In this document: piece after piece, positions 1 through 5,532 of the stretch | Layout: each line of letters starts with the position of its first letter | How positions within the stretch are numbered: position 1 is the first letter of the stretch | Assembly: GCA_030646565.1 (NCBI GenBank) | Contig: JAUSLA010000069.1 | Coordinates: forward strand, 1-10,541 | Length of the DNA stretch: 10,541 nucleotides | Direction: 5' to 3' | Source of the DNA: a bacterium | GTDB lineage: Bacteria; Patescibacteriota; Minisyncoccia; Minisyncoccales; RBG-13-42-11 | Translations under genes and position numbers: made by a program | Notes under the pieces: model-generated | Database searches by the model: none | Seen by the model: the letters and a program-made list of their open reading frames with translations, nothing else | Told to the model about the DNA's origin: nothing

Positions 1-105
1 CAAGCGTCCGTCAAGAAAATTTGTAAAGATTGTAAGGTTGTCCGCAGAAAGGGCCGAGTTTATATTATTTGTAAAAATCCAAAACATAAACAGAGACAAG
101 GATAA
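1..105 (+). CDS. rpmJ: Ribosomal protein L36, 3' part (5' end outside window)
   Basis: Reading from base 1 gives 34 residues before TAA at 103-105. The piece carries the L36 zinc motif C-X2-C-X12-C-X4-H (C8, C11, C24, H29 of the visible part) and the typical basic ending NPKHKQRQG. L36 is a small zinc-ribbon protein of the large ribosomal subunit and is normally about 37-38 residues, so only the first few codons are missing. It sits 2 nt upstream of rpsM, the standard order of the bacterial alpha operon. All four zinc ligands are kept, so this is the C+ form. The ORF is too short for routine ORF calling, but the assignment is secure from motif plus context. Confidence 0.93.
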   Translation, partial: QASVKKICKDCKVVRRKGRVYIICKNPKHKQRQG

Positions 106-107
106 AT

Positions 108-497
108 ATGCCGAGAATTGCCGGGATTAATATCCCCGATAATAAACAAATAGAGTTTGCTTTGACATATATTTATGGAATAGGTCGTTCTTCGGCCAGG
201 AAAATCCTGCTCTATGTCGGGATTGAACCTAAAAAAAAGGCCGCAGAATTGACCGCCAATGAACTTGCTCAGCTTAAAGATATTATTGAAAAAAAATATA
301 AGATTGAGGGTGAGCTGAGAAGAGAGGTGATGATGAATGTAAAAAGATTGAAAGACATAAGCAGCTGGCGGGGAATGCGGCATATGAAAGGATTGCCTGT
401 AAGAGGACAGAGAACCAAGACCAATACCCGGACAGTAAGAGGAAATGTCAGAAAAACGGTGGGGTCCGGAAGAAAGTCGGCCGCCGAAGCAAAATAA
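108..497 (+). CDS. rpsM: 30S ribosomal protein S13
   Basis: A 129-residue protein starting PRIAGINIPDNK, with GIGR near residues 24-27 (the helix-hairpin region) and the conserved basic RGQRTKTNTRT segment near 100-110 that contacts 16S rRNA in the subunit head. Length is slightly above the usual 118-125. The ATG at 108 is preceded by AAGGA (98-102), a reasonable Shine-Dalgarno, and lies 2 nt after the rpmJ stop. It is followed 5 nt later by rpsK, so the genes are almost certainly co-transcribed. Nothing suggests truncation or frameshift. Confidence 0.96.
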   Translation: MPRIAGINIPDNKQIEFALTYIYGIGRSSARKILLYVGIEPKKKAAELTANELAQLKDIIEKKYKIEGELRREVMMNVKRLKDISSWRGMRHMKGLPVRGQRTKTNTRTVRGNVRKTVGSGRKSAAEAK

Positions 498-502
498 CCA
501 TT

Positions 503-952
503 ATGGGAAAAAAACGCATAATTCAACATACTGAGACAGAGCTTCTTAAAGAAAAAGAAAAAATGGAAGCTAAGGTTAAAAAAGAGATGGAAAGATCCTC
601 TAAAAAAATAAAAGAGGGGAAGATTTATATTTTATCTTCTTACAACAATACAATTATTACTTTAACCGACCCGCAGGGCAATGTTTTGGGATGGACAAGC
701 GCAGGCAATATAGGTTTCAAGGGAACGAAAAAAGCCACGCCTTTTGCCGCCTCAAAAGTTGCCGAGGCGATTTGCCAAATCGCCAGAAAGTTTGGGATAG
801 AAAAAATAGCGGTGCTGGTAAAAGGCATAGGATCTGGTAGAGATTCGGCAATAAGATCACTGGCCGCAAGAGGTTTGAATATTATTTCTATAAAAGACAT
901 CACGCCCATTCCTCACAATGGCTGCAGACCGCCAAAGGTTCGTAGGGTATAA
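503..952 (+). CDS. rpsK: 30S ribosomal protein S11 with lysine-rich N-terminal extension
   Basis: The core from about residue 38 (GKIYILSSYNNTIITLTDPQG) to the end (PHNGCRPPKVRRV) is canonical S11, including GNIGFKGTKKATPFAA and GIGSGRDSAIRSL. S11 forms part of the 30S platform near the mRNA exit. The protein is 149 residues against about 129 usually. The extra roughly 25 N-terminal residues are charged and rich in K and E, look helical or coiled-coil, and have no recognised role. No good Shine-Dalgarno precedes the ATG; translation may be coupled to rpsM, whose stop is 5 nt upstream. An internal start at Met21 (563) is possible but would still leave an extension. The gene ends directly before a hairpin-repeat block. 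Confidence 0.95.
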   Translation: MGKKRIIQHTETELLKEKEKMEAKVKKEMERSSKKIKEGKIYILSSYNNTIITLTDPQGNVLGWTSAGNIGFKGTKKATPFAASKVAEAICQIARKFGIEKIAVLVKGIGSGRDSAIRSLAARGLNIISIKDITPIPHNGCRPPKVRRV

Positions 953-1099
953 AGGCGATGAGGACTGCGTTCTCATCTTCACCTACCCGAGCCGAAGGCG
1001 AAGGGTGGAGAAGAACGAAGTTCTTCGACTCGTTCCGCACCCAAGCGTAAGCGAAGGGTAAAGAAGAACGAAAATTCTTCGCAAAGCGAAGCTCGGTAT
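953..1099. repeat. Hairpin-repeat block A (rpsK-rpsD gap)
   Basis: The whole 147-nt gap is made of consecutive small palindromes. GATGAGGAC (957-965) pairs with GTTCTCATC (969-977), with one G-T wobble. ACCC (985-988) pairs with GGGT (1003-1006) and encloses GCC/GGC. GAAGAAC (1010-1016) pairs perfectly with GTTCTTC (1020-1026) around GAA. Next come a second ACCCAAGC...GAAGGGT module and GAAGAA/TTCTTC. The last stem is CTTCGC/GCGAAG, followed by CTCGGTAT, which abuts the rpsD ATG. The 28 bases at 1004-1031 are identical to 4190-4217. No ORF, promoter or terminator T-run is seen. Confidence 0.85.
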
Positions 1100-1735
1100 A
1101 TGGCTACTTCAAAGTGTAAAATTTGTAGAAGGGCGGGGACCAAACTTTTTTTAAAAGGCGAGAAATGCTTGTCGTCCAAGTGTTCTTTGGTCAGGAAACC
1201 TTACCCGCCCGGTCAAAAGAGCAAAAAAAGAGGAGGACCCAGAGGGGGATCTGAATACGGCAAAGAATTGCGGGAGAAACAAAAACTGCAGAATTGGTAT
1301 AATTTAAGAGAGAAGCAGTTTCGCAAGTATGTCAAAATGGCTTTGGGATCGCGGCATAAAGTTGAAGATGCAGAGGCTCTGTTAATTAAGTTTTTAGAAA
1401 GCCGTTTAGATAATGTAATATTTAGATTGGGATTCACCGCGTCTAGAGTGGCGGCAAGGCGTTTTGTTTCCCATCGCCATTTTTTGGTAAACGGAAAAAT
1501 ACTGAACATTCCAAGCTATTCCGTAAAAAAGGGAGATAAGATTTCTTTAAGCCAAAAATCCATCAAAAAGAGCGCTTTTAAAAATCTTGCAGTCACTTTG
1601 AAAAAATATAGTCCTCCATCGTGGCTTAAATTGGAAGCTGAAAAGTTTGAAGGCCAGGTTATTAAAGAGCCAACCCTGGACGAGGCGCTTCCACCAGCTG
1701 AGCTTTCATTAATTTTTGAATTTTATTCAAGATAA
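1100..1735 (+). CDS. rpsD: 30S ribosomal protein S4, zinc-binding form
   Basis: A 211-residue S4, a primary 16S rRNA binder and assembly initiator. It keeps an N-terminal zinc site (C6, C9, C23, C28) like the Thermus-type protein, followed by RKPYPPGQ. The S4 RNA-binding domain spans about residues 95-160, with FLESRLDNVIFRLGF and HFLVNGKILNIPSYSVKKGD. It ends in the classic LIFEFYSR. The ATG at 1100 gives the expected N-terminus. It directly follows the CTCGGTAT end of a hairpin repeat, so no Shine-Dalgarno is present and the initiation context is contributed by the repeat. In some operons S4 represses its own translation; no such site could be identified here. Confidence 0.96.
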   Translation: MATSKCKICRRAGTKLFLKGEKCLSSKCSLVRKPYPPGQKSKKRGGPRGGSEYGKELREKQKLQNWYNLREKQFRKYVKMALGSRHKVEDAEALLIKFLESRLDNVIFRLGFTASRVAARRFVSHRHFLVNGKILNIPSYSVKKGDKISLSQKSIKKSAFKNLAVTLKKYSPPSWLKLEAEKFEGQVIKEPTLDEALPPAELSLIFEFYSR

Positions 1736-1741
1736 TTAAGC

Positions 1742-1810
1742 TACGAAATACGAAAAGGTACGAATATACGAATACGTTTTCGTAGATTCGTAAAAAATTC
1801 GTATTTCGTA
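1742..1810. repeat. Near-perfect long palindrome in the rpsD-rpoA gap
   Basis: TACGAAATACGAA (1742-1754) is the exact reverse complement of TTCGTATTTCGTA (1798-1810), 13 bp. Nested inside are TACGAAT (1759-1765) against ATTCGTA (1786-1792) and TACGAA (1767-1772) against TTCGTA (1779-1784), around a 6-nt centre. The transcript could fold into one long hairpin, or the DNA into a cruciform. The sequence is unrelated to the GAAGA-type hairpins. There is no U-tract after it, so it is not an ordinary intrinsic terminator. It could be another repeat family, a processing site or an attenuator; the sequence alone does not decide. Confidence 0.85.
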
Positions 1811-1818
1811 TAGAAATC

Positions 1819-2658
1819 ATGATTAATCTGCCCAATGCGCCAAAAATAATTAAAAAAGAAAATAATAAAGCTGTTTTTGAAATAGAGGCTTTGTACCCCG
1901 GATACGGGACTACTATCGGCAACTCTTTAAGAAGAGTTTTGCTCTCTTCGCTTCCCGGGGCGGCTGTGACGCAAGTGAAAATTAAAGGAGTTTCTCATGA
2001 ATTTTCAACAATACCGGGTGTTTTGGAAGATGTAGTTTTAATTTTATTAAACTTAAAACAACTAAGGTTTAAGTTGTTTACAAAAGAGTCCCAAAAAGCA
2101 ACCTTAAAGATAAAGGGGGAAAAGGAGGCGAAGGGTGTAGATTTTAACCTTTCCAGCCAAGCCGAATTAATTAATAAAAACTGCCATATCGCCACCTTAA
2201 CTTCAAAGTCCGCTGAATTAGAAATAGAAATACTGATTGAAAAAGGAATTGGCTTTTCTTCCCGCGACGCGAGGAAAAAGTCAGACACTTCTTTGCAGCC
2301 GGCCTCATCCTCGCGAGAAAAATTAGAGATAGGGGCGATCGCCCTTGACGCCTTTTTTACTCCGGTCAGAAAAGTCAGTTATAAGGTGGAAAATATGAGG
2401 GTTGGGGAGAGAACAGATTACGATAGATTGTTTTTAGAAATAGAAACTGATGGCAGCATTTCGCCCGAAACAGCCTTGGCAAAGTCCTCAGAGATTTTAT
2501 TGCAGCACTTCACTTTGTTATTTGACGCTCTGGAGCCAAAAATTGTTTTGGCTGAAATATCTAAAGAGGAGAAAGCAAAAAAAACATTAAAGAAAAAGAA
2601 ACCGGTTATAGTTAAGAAAAAATCAGCAAAGTCAAAGAGGACGAAGTCCTCTTCTTAA
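1819..2658 (+). CDS. rpoA: RNA polymerase alpha subunit lacking the C-terminal domain
   Basis: The N-terminal assembly domain is complete: GYGTTIGNSLRRVLLSSLPGA at about 28-48 (dimerisation and beta contact), SHEFSTIPGVLEDV at about 60-73, and PVRKVSYKVENMRVGERTDYDRLFLEIETDG at about 184-215. Alpha dimerises through this domain to nucleate RNA polymerase. The domain ends near residue 237 (FTLLFDALE). The last about 42 residues are a lysine/serine-rich tail, with none of the helix-hairpin-helix C-terminal domain that contacts UP elements, activators and NusA. Total length is 279 against 310-330 usually. No lost domain lies downstream, since 2659-2801 is repeat. The final codons (SKRTKSSS) are encoded by a hairpin repeat. 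The loop at about 148-170 is roughly nine residues longer than in E. coli and is bounded by an 8-bp inverted repeat. Confidence 0.94.
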   Translation: MINLPNAPKIIKKENNKAVFEIEALYPGYGTTIGNSLRRVLLSSLPGAAVTQVKIKGVSHEFSTIPGVLEDVVLILLNLKQLRFKLFTKESQKATLKIKGEKEAKGVDFNLSSQAELINKNCHIATLTSKSAELEIEILIEKGIGFSSRDARKKSDTSLQPASSSREKLEIGAIALDAFFTPVRKVSYKVENMRVGERTDYDRLFLEIETDGSISPETALAKSSEILLQHFTLLFDALEPKIVLAEISKEEKAKKTLKKKKPVIVKKKSAKSKRTKSSS

Positions 2659-2801
2659 TCCTCATCCCACACCCAAGCGAAGCGAAGGGTGGAAAAGAAC
2701 GAAAGTTCTTTGACTCGTGGGACTCGGTATAAAATTAATTGGTAGGCGAAGAGGCCTTCGGCCTCTTCTTCACCTTCGCTTTCGCTGTGCGAAAGCTCGG
2801 T
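2631..2801. repeat. Hairpin-repeat block B (3' end of rpoA to rplQ start)
   Basis: AAGAGGAC (2635-2642) pairs with GTCCTCTT (2646-2653) inside the last rpoA codons, and the rpoA TAA follows at 2656. Then come an ACCCAAGC...GAAGGGTGG module, AAAGAAC/GTTCTTT around GAAA (about 2694-2711), and GTGGGACTCGGTAT. A second unit begins with GGTAGGC. In it GAAGAGGCC (2748-2756) pairs perfectly with GGCCTCTTC (2760-2768), and GCTTTCGC (2778-2785) with GCGAAAGC (2789-2796). It ends in CTCGGTATG, whose ATG is the rplQ start. Two complete unit ends (CTCGGTAT at about 2723 and 2797) show that the block is composed of tandem units. Confidence 0.85.
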
Positions 2802-3152
2802 ATGCAAAAAAGAAGAAAAGGGAGAAAATTTGGCAGAGAAAAAGATCAGAGAAAAGCTCTTTTGAAGGCCTTAGCCACAGCTTTGATATTGAAAGAAAAA
2901 ATTAAAACTACGGAAGCTAAAGCGAAAGAATTGTCTATTTTTATTGAAAAACAAATTACTAAAGCAAAAACCGGTACTATTCATGAGCGGAGGTTATTGG
3001 CCAGCTTATTTTCAAAAACATTGGCAAAAAAATTAATCGTTAATATTGCTCCGAGATACAAAGAGAGAAAAGGGGGATATACAAGGATTATGAAATTGGG
3101 TCAGAGGCAGTCAGACGGAGCAAAAATGGCAATAATAGAACTTGTTAAATAA
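2802..3152 (+). CDS. rplQ: 50S ribosomal protein L17
   Basis: The 116-residue product MQKRRKGRKFGREKDQRKALL... shows the L17 signature: the GRKFGR N-terminus, RKALLKALATALILKEKI, TTEAKAKELSIFIEKQIT, then YTRIMKLGQRQSDGAKMAIIEL at the C-terminus. L17 sits near the peptide exit tunnel. The frame stays open upstream to 2739, but the upstream codons translate a hairpin repeat, and family alignment demands the ATG at 2802. That ATG is formed by the last bases of the repeat (CTCGGT-ATG). No Shine-Dalgarno is visible. The stop is 1 nt before the rplM start, so the two genes are probably translationally coupled. Confidence 0.94.
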   Translation: MQKRRKGRKFGREKDQRKALLKALATALILKEKIKTTEAKAKELSIFIEKQITKAKTGTIHERRLLASLFSKTLAKKLIVNIAPRYKERKGGYTRIMKLGQRQSDGAKMAIIELVK

Positions 3153-3153
3153 A

Positions 3154-3501
3154 ATGGAGAGAAATATACGCGCAATAGACGCTACAGATAAAGTGTTGGG
3201 CAGGTTAGCAACCGAGATTGCTAATTTTTTGCGTGGAAAAAACAGGCCGGACTTTGCTCCCAATAAGGATGGGGGAGACATAGTTGTCGTTAAAAATGTA
3301 GAAAAATTAAAATTTACGGGAAGAAAAATGGAGCAAAAAAAATATTATCACCATTCGGGATATCTGGGCGGACTGAAAGAAATGCCTCTAAAAAAACTTT
3401 TTGAAAAAGACCCGGCGGAGGTTTTGAGAAAAGCAGTGTTTGGAATGCTGCCCAAAAATAAATTGAGATCAGAAATGATAAAAAGATTAAAAATCGAATA
3501 G
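3154..3501 (+). CDS. rplM: 50S ribosomal protein L13 (short form)
   Basis: A 115-residue protein with IDATDKVLGRLATEIANFLRGKNRPDFAPNKD at the N-terminus and the central HHSGYLGG...LFEKDPAEVLRKAVFGMLPKNKLRSEMIKRLKI characteristic of L13, an early 23S rRNA binder. The family is usually about 140-145 residues; here both ends are trimmed. A TTG four codons upstream (3142) is in frame but overlaps rplQ. The ATG at 3154 gives the family-like start MERNIRAIDATDK and lies 1 nt after the rplQ stop. It ends in TAG, 8 nt before rpsI, the conserved rplM-rpsI pair. Confidence 0.95.
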   Translation: MERNIRAIDATDKVLGRLATEIANFLRGKNRPDFAPNKDGGDIVVVKNVEKLKFTGRKMEQKKYYHHSGYLGGLKEMPLKKLFEKDPAEVLRKAVFGMLPKNKLRSEMIKRLKIE

Positions 3502-3509
3502 TTTTATAT

Positions 3510-4157
3510 ATGCCTAATATTAAAGAAAAAAAATCTGCCTCATCTGCGGATGCGCAAAAAAAGCGCGTATTAAAAAAAGAAGCCAAAGAGAAGTCAAAGA
3601 GGACTTCGTCCACCCGAGTCGCAACGAAGGGTGGAGAAGAGCATAAGCTCTTCGACTCTTCGCCACCCTCGCTTTCCCGAGCGATAGCGAAGGGAGAAGA
3701 AGAAAGTTTACTTTCTTCGCCCTCGCTACGCGAAAGCTCGGTGAGTGAAGCGCCAAAGTTAAAACCAACAAATTATTTAGAGGCGGTTGGCAGGCGCAAA
3801 ACATCTGTTGCCAGGGTTCGGCTTTTTACACGGGGCGGAAAAGAGATTCTAATTAATAAAAAACCCTTAGAACAATATTTTCCTTCGTTTGTTTTAAGGC
3901 AAGTTGTGTTATCTCCGCTTGAAATGATGGGTTGCCTTGATACGTTTACAATTCAAGTTGTGCTAAAGGGGGGAGGTTTTTCTTCCCAAGCTGAAGCAAT
4001 AAGGCATGGACTTACCCGCGCTCTTGTGCTTTTTAATCCTGACTTTAGGAAACGGCTAAAAAGGGCAGGTTTCCTGACTCGCGATCCGCGAATGAGGGAA
4101 AGAAAGAAGTTCGGCTTAAAAAGAGCCAGAAGAGCTCCACAGTGGGCGAAGAGATAA
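3510..4157 (+). CDS. rpsI: 30S ribosomal protein S9 carrying an in-frame hairpin-repeat insertion
   Basis: From about residue 87 the protein is standard S9: NYLEAVGRRKTSVARVRLF, GGGFSSQAEAIRHGLTRAL, DFRKRLKRAGFLTRDPRMRERKKFG and the basic tail RARRAPQWAKR that reaches the ribosomal P site. That core is about 130 residues, the normal size of S9. The extra 86 N-terminal residues include about 50 (29-78) encoded by a 150-nt hairpin-repeat block (3593-3742). The remaining extension is lysine/alanine rich. The block length is a multiple of three and has no stop in this frame, so the ORF is intact. An alternative is initiation downstream, but there is no convincing ATG between 3743 and the core. 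The stop codon (4155-4157) lies in another small hairpin, AAGAGAT/ATCTCTT. Confidence 0.93.
   Translation: MPNIKEKKSASSADAQKKRVLKKEAKEKSKRTSSTRVATKGGEEHKLFDSSPPSLSRAIAKGEEESLLSSPSLRESSVSEAPKLKPTNYLEAVGRRKTSVARVRLFTRGGKEILINKKPLEQYFPSFVLRQVVLSPLEMMGCLDTFTIQVVLKGGGFSSQAEAIRHGLTRALVLFNPDFRKRLKRAGFLTRDPRMRERKKFGLKRARRAPQWAKR
3593..3742 (+). repeat. Hairpin-repeat block C, inside rpsI coding sequence
   Basis: The first 26 bases (3593-3618) are identical to 8305-8330 in the mreB-holB gap, so this is a member of the dispersed family. Internal palindromes are GGAC/GTCC (3601-3611), ACCC/GGGT (3612-3632), GAAGAGC/GCTCTTC around ATAA (3636-3653), and GAAGAAAG/CTTTCTTC around TTTA (3699-3718). The terminal module is CGCTACGCGAAAGCTCGGT (3724-3742). 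Its 150 nt equal 50 codons read through as part of S9. Confidence 0.85.
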
Positions 4158-4217
4158 ATCTCTTACCAAATCCCGCGAAGCGGGATGCAGGTGGAGAAGA
4201 ACGAAGTTCTTCGACTC
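4148..4217. repeat. Hairpin-repeat block D, overlapping rpsI stop
   Basis: AAGAGAT (4149-4155) pairs with ATCTCTT (4158-4164) across the rpsI stop codon. CCCGC/GCGGG (about 4172-4184) is a second stem. GAAGAAC (4196-4202) pairs with GTTCTTC (4206-4212). The 28 bases 4190-4217 are identical to 1004-1031 in the rpsK-rpsD gap. The following bases (TTTCGCCTCGCTACGCTTCGG) may be a decayed terminal module. Confidence 0.75.
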
Positions 4218-4468
4218 TCTTTCGCCTCGCTACGCTTCGGCGGGCAAAGCGGTAATTCGCTCGGCCATCTTGCCTCGGGGAGCACGCCGTCGGCTTAAGC
4301 GGTTGGATAAGAAACTATTTTCAGCCGCGGCTATTTCTCGTCCCGCCTCCCCAAACTATAATGAAAAATCAAAGTCAGATATGGGCGGGACTGCGAAGTG
4401 CACCCCTTGGCAAGATGTCCTCGCTTTCCAAAGAGAAACTTTCTGAAACTTGTTGCCTCGCTTCTTGT
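4218..4468. other. Stretch without a recognisable gene
   Basis: Somewhat GC-richer than its surroundings. It holds scattered short palindromes (for example AGCCGCGGCT at 4324-4333) and an inverted pair GGGGAG (4277-4282) / CTCCCC (4347-4352). A tRNA fold was tried and failed. Short ORFs on both strands have no family resemblance and overlap the mini-gene downstream. It may be decayed repeat or a gene remnant. Nothing here can be assigned. Confidence 0.4.
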
Positions 4469-4506
4469 GGAAAAAAGAAAAAAGTGGGCATTTATAGTCC
4501 GCCCAC
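4469..4506 (-). terminator. Intrinsic terminator of the minus-strand mini-gene
   Basis: Read on the minus strand: GTGGGC (4506-4501), an 11-nt loop, GCCCAC (4489-4484), then TTTTTTCTTTTTTCC (4483-4469). A 6-bp GC-rich stem followed by a long U-tract is a standard Rho-independent terminator. It lies 15 nt after the mini-gene stop codon. Confidence 0.85.
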
Positions 4507-4521
4507 CGGGACTTTTGTGGC

Positions 4522-4683
4522 CTACCTAGATCGATTGAGGAGATAGAGGCCGAAGGCTGTGATAAGCCCCATCGCGAACCCCCACCAGGAATTCTCGTTA
4601 GCGGCCGTTGCCACCATCGCTCCAAGTAAACCGAGTCCTGCGCTTAAGAGCATTAGAGCGATTGTTTCGTTTAGCGTAATCAC
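4522..4683 (-). CDS. Small two-helix membrane protein (unknown function, 53 aa)
   Basis: A GTG-initiated frame on the minus strand encodes 53 residues: a short N-terminus (MITLNET), a hydrophobic helix of about residues 8-28 (IALMLLSAGLGLLGAMVATAA), a short polar turn with NENSWW, a second hydrophobic helix of about 35-49 (GFAMGLITAFGLYLL), and a basic end NRSR. An integral membrane location with two helices is therefore likely. The partial Shine-Dalgarno GGGTGG lies about 8 nt before the GTG. The overlapping ATG at 4685 is followed at once by TGA and is not usable. A strong promoter upstream and a terminator directly downstream define a monocistronic unit. I do not recognise the family. It could be a small regulatory membrane peptide or a toxin-like peptide; no antitoxin is evident. 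Confidence 0.72.
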   Translation of the reverse strand: MITLNETIALMLLSAGLGLLGAMVATAANENSWWGFAMGLITAFGLYLLNRSR

Positions 4684-4709
4684 ATTTTTATCCACCCTTT
4701 CTTGTTAGA

Positions 4710-4737
4710 AGTATAGCATACCTGATAAATTTGTCAA
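4710..4737 (-). promoter_or_regulatory. Sigma-70-type promoter for the mini-gene
   Basis: On the minus strand: TTGACA (4737-4732), a 16-bp spacer ending in TGC, and TATACT (4715-4710). This is a perfect -35, an extended -10 (TGnTATACT) and a good -10. The expected start is near 4703, giving a leader of about 20 nt with GGGTGG before the GTG at 4683. Confidence 0.82.
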
Positions 4738-4826
4738 GTTTTCGAACAGCGAGCTTCTAGTGGCAAAAGAGATAAGGCCGTTTAAATATGTTAAAATGCT
4801 GATATGTTTAAATGTTAAAATGAATT

Positions 4827-5513
4827 ATGTTAAAAGAACTAATTGATAAATTTTATTTAGACAAGCACAAGAATAGAGAACAGCAGCGTTTTTATATTAC
4901 TGATGCCGGCAGATGCCCAAGGGCAATTTTTTTTAAATTTAAAAATGTTCCGAGAGAAGAAATGGAAGCTAACGTTTTAAGGATGTTTGACCACGGCGAC
5001 TCTATCCACCAGCTCATTATGAAGCCCTTGTTTTCAATGAGAGAAGTCCACGTCGTGGCAGGTGAAGTTAATATCCCATCCCATGAAATGATTTCAGGTA
5101 GAGCCGACGCGATTTTGAGCGACGGAAAAGAGCTGATAGTTCTGGATATTAAAAGTATGAACAGCATGGTTTTCAGGAATTTAGCCCAGCCGAAAGAAGA
5201 AAACATTGACCAAATACAGCTTTATATGCATTATTTTAAAATTCAAAAAGGGATACTGCTTTATGTTAATAAAGATAATCAGACCTTGAAAGAGTTTATT
5301 ATAGATTATGATAAAATCCGCGCCTGCGCTCTTTTAGAAAGCTTGAGTGAGTTAAAGAAAGAGATTGATTCAGATATCGTTCCCATTAGAATTCCCGGTT
5401 ATCCGAATGATTGGCAGTGCCAGTATTGTTCATTTAAAGAAGTTTGCGCTATGGCAAACGGCGAAGAGATAAACTGGCAAGATTTTAAGAAAAAAATTGA
5501 AAAAGTCGTTTAA
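4827..5513 (+). CDS. Cas4/RecB-like PD-(D/E)XK nuclease with Fe-S-type cysteines
   Basis: The 228-residue protein carries the RecB-nuclease motifs in order: GRCPRAIFF with C30; HGDSIHQLI with H61; SGRADAI with D94; LIVLDIKS with D107 and K109 (the D-x-K of the metal site); and DQIQLYMHYF with Q131 and Y133. The C-terminal C198-X2-C201-X5-C207, together with C30, forms the four-cysteine pattern that binds a 4Fe-4S cluster in Cas4 and AddB nucleases. It is probably a single-strand or end-processing DNA exonuclease. No cas1, cas2 or CRISPR array is in the window, so a CRISPR role is not supported; an orphan repair or recombination nuclease is more likely. The ATG at 4827 follows an AT-rich stretch with repeated ATGTTAAAA. 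The next feature downstream is an independent RNA gene. Confidence 0.85.
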   Translation: MLKELIDKFYLDKHKNREQQRFYITDAGRCPRAIFFKFKNVPREEMEANVLRMFDHGDSIHQLIMKPLFSMREVHVVAGEVNIPSHEMISGRADAILSDGKELIVLDIKSMNSMVFRNLAQPKEENIDQIQLYMHYFKIQKGILLYVNKDNQTLKEFIIDYDKIRACALLESLSELKKEIDSDIVPIRIPGYPNDWQCQYCSFKEVCAMANGEEINWQDFKKKIEKVV

Positions 5514-5532
5514 GACCTTCGCCTGCGGGTCA

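Noticed and set aside
953..1099. Hairpin blocks as intrinsic terminators between ribosomal genes
   Set aside because: None is followed by a U-tract, and several sit inside or before essential operon genes, so termination there would silence the downstream genes.
2717..2905. A 62-codon frame and an upstream extension of rplQ from 2739
   Set aside because: Both translate the hairpin repeat. L17 alignment places the start at 2802, and the 2717 frame has no family resemblance and overlaps rplQ.
4277..4353. tRNA-like segment: GGGGAG and CTCCCC 76 nt apart
   Set aside because: No T-arm (no TTCRA core, 49-53 does not pair with 61-65), a mismatch at the seventh acceptor pair, and no convincing anticodon arm on either strand.
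4334..4362. TATAAT at 4357-4362 as a promoter
   Set aside because: No acceptable -35 at the right distance, and no gene downstream on that strand before the mini-gene terminator region.
4361..4546. 61-codon plus-strand frame and an overlapping minus-strand frame ending at 4356
   Set aside because: Neither has family resemblance or initiation signals. They overlap the terminator and body of the better supported mini-gene.
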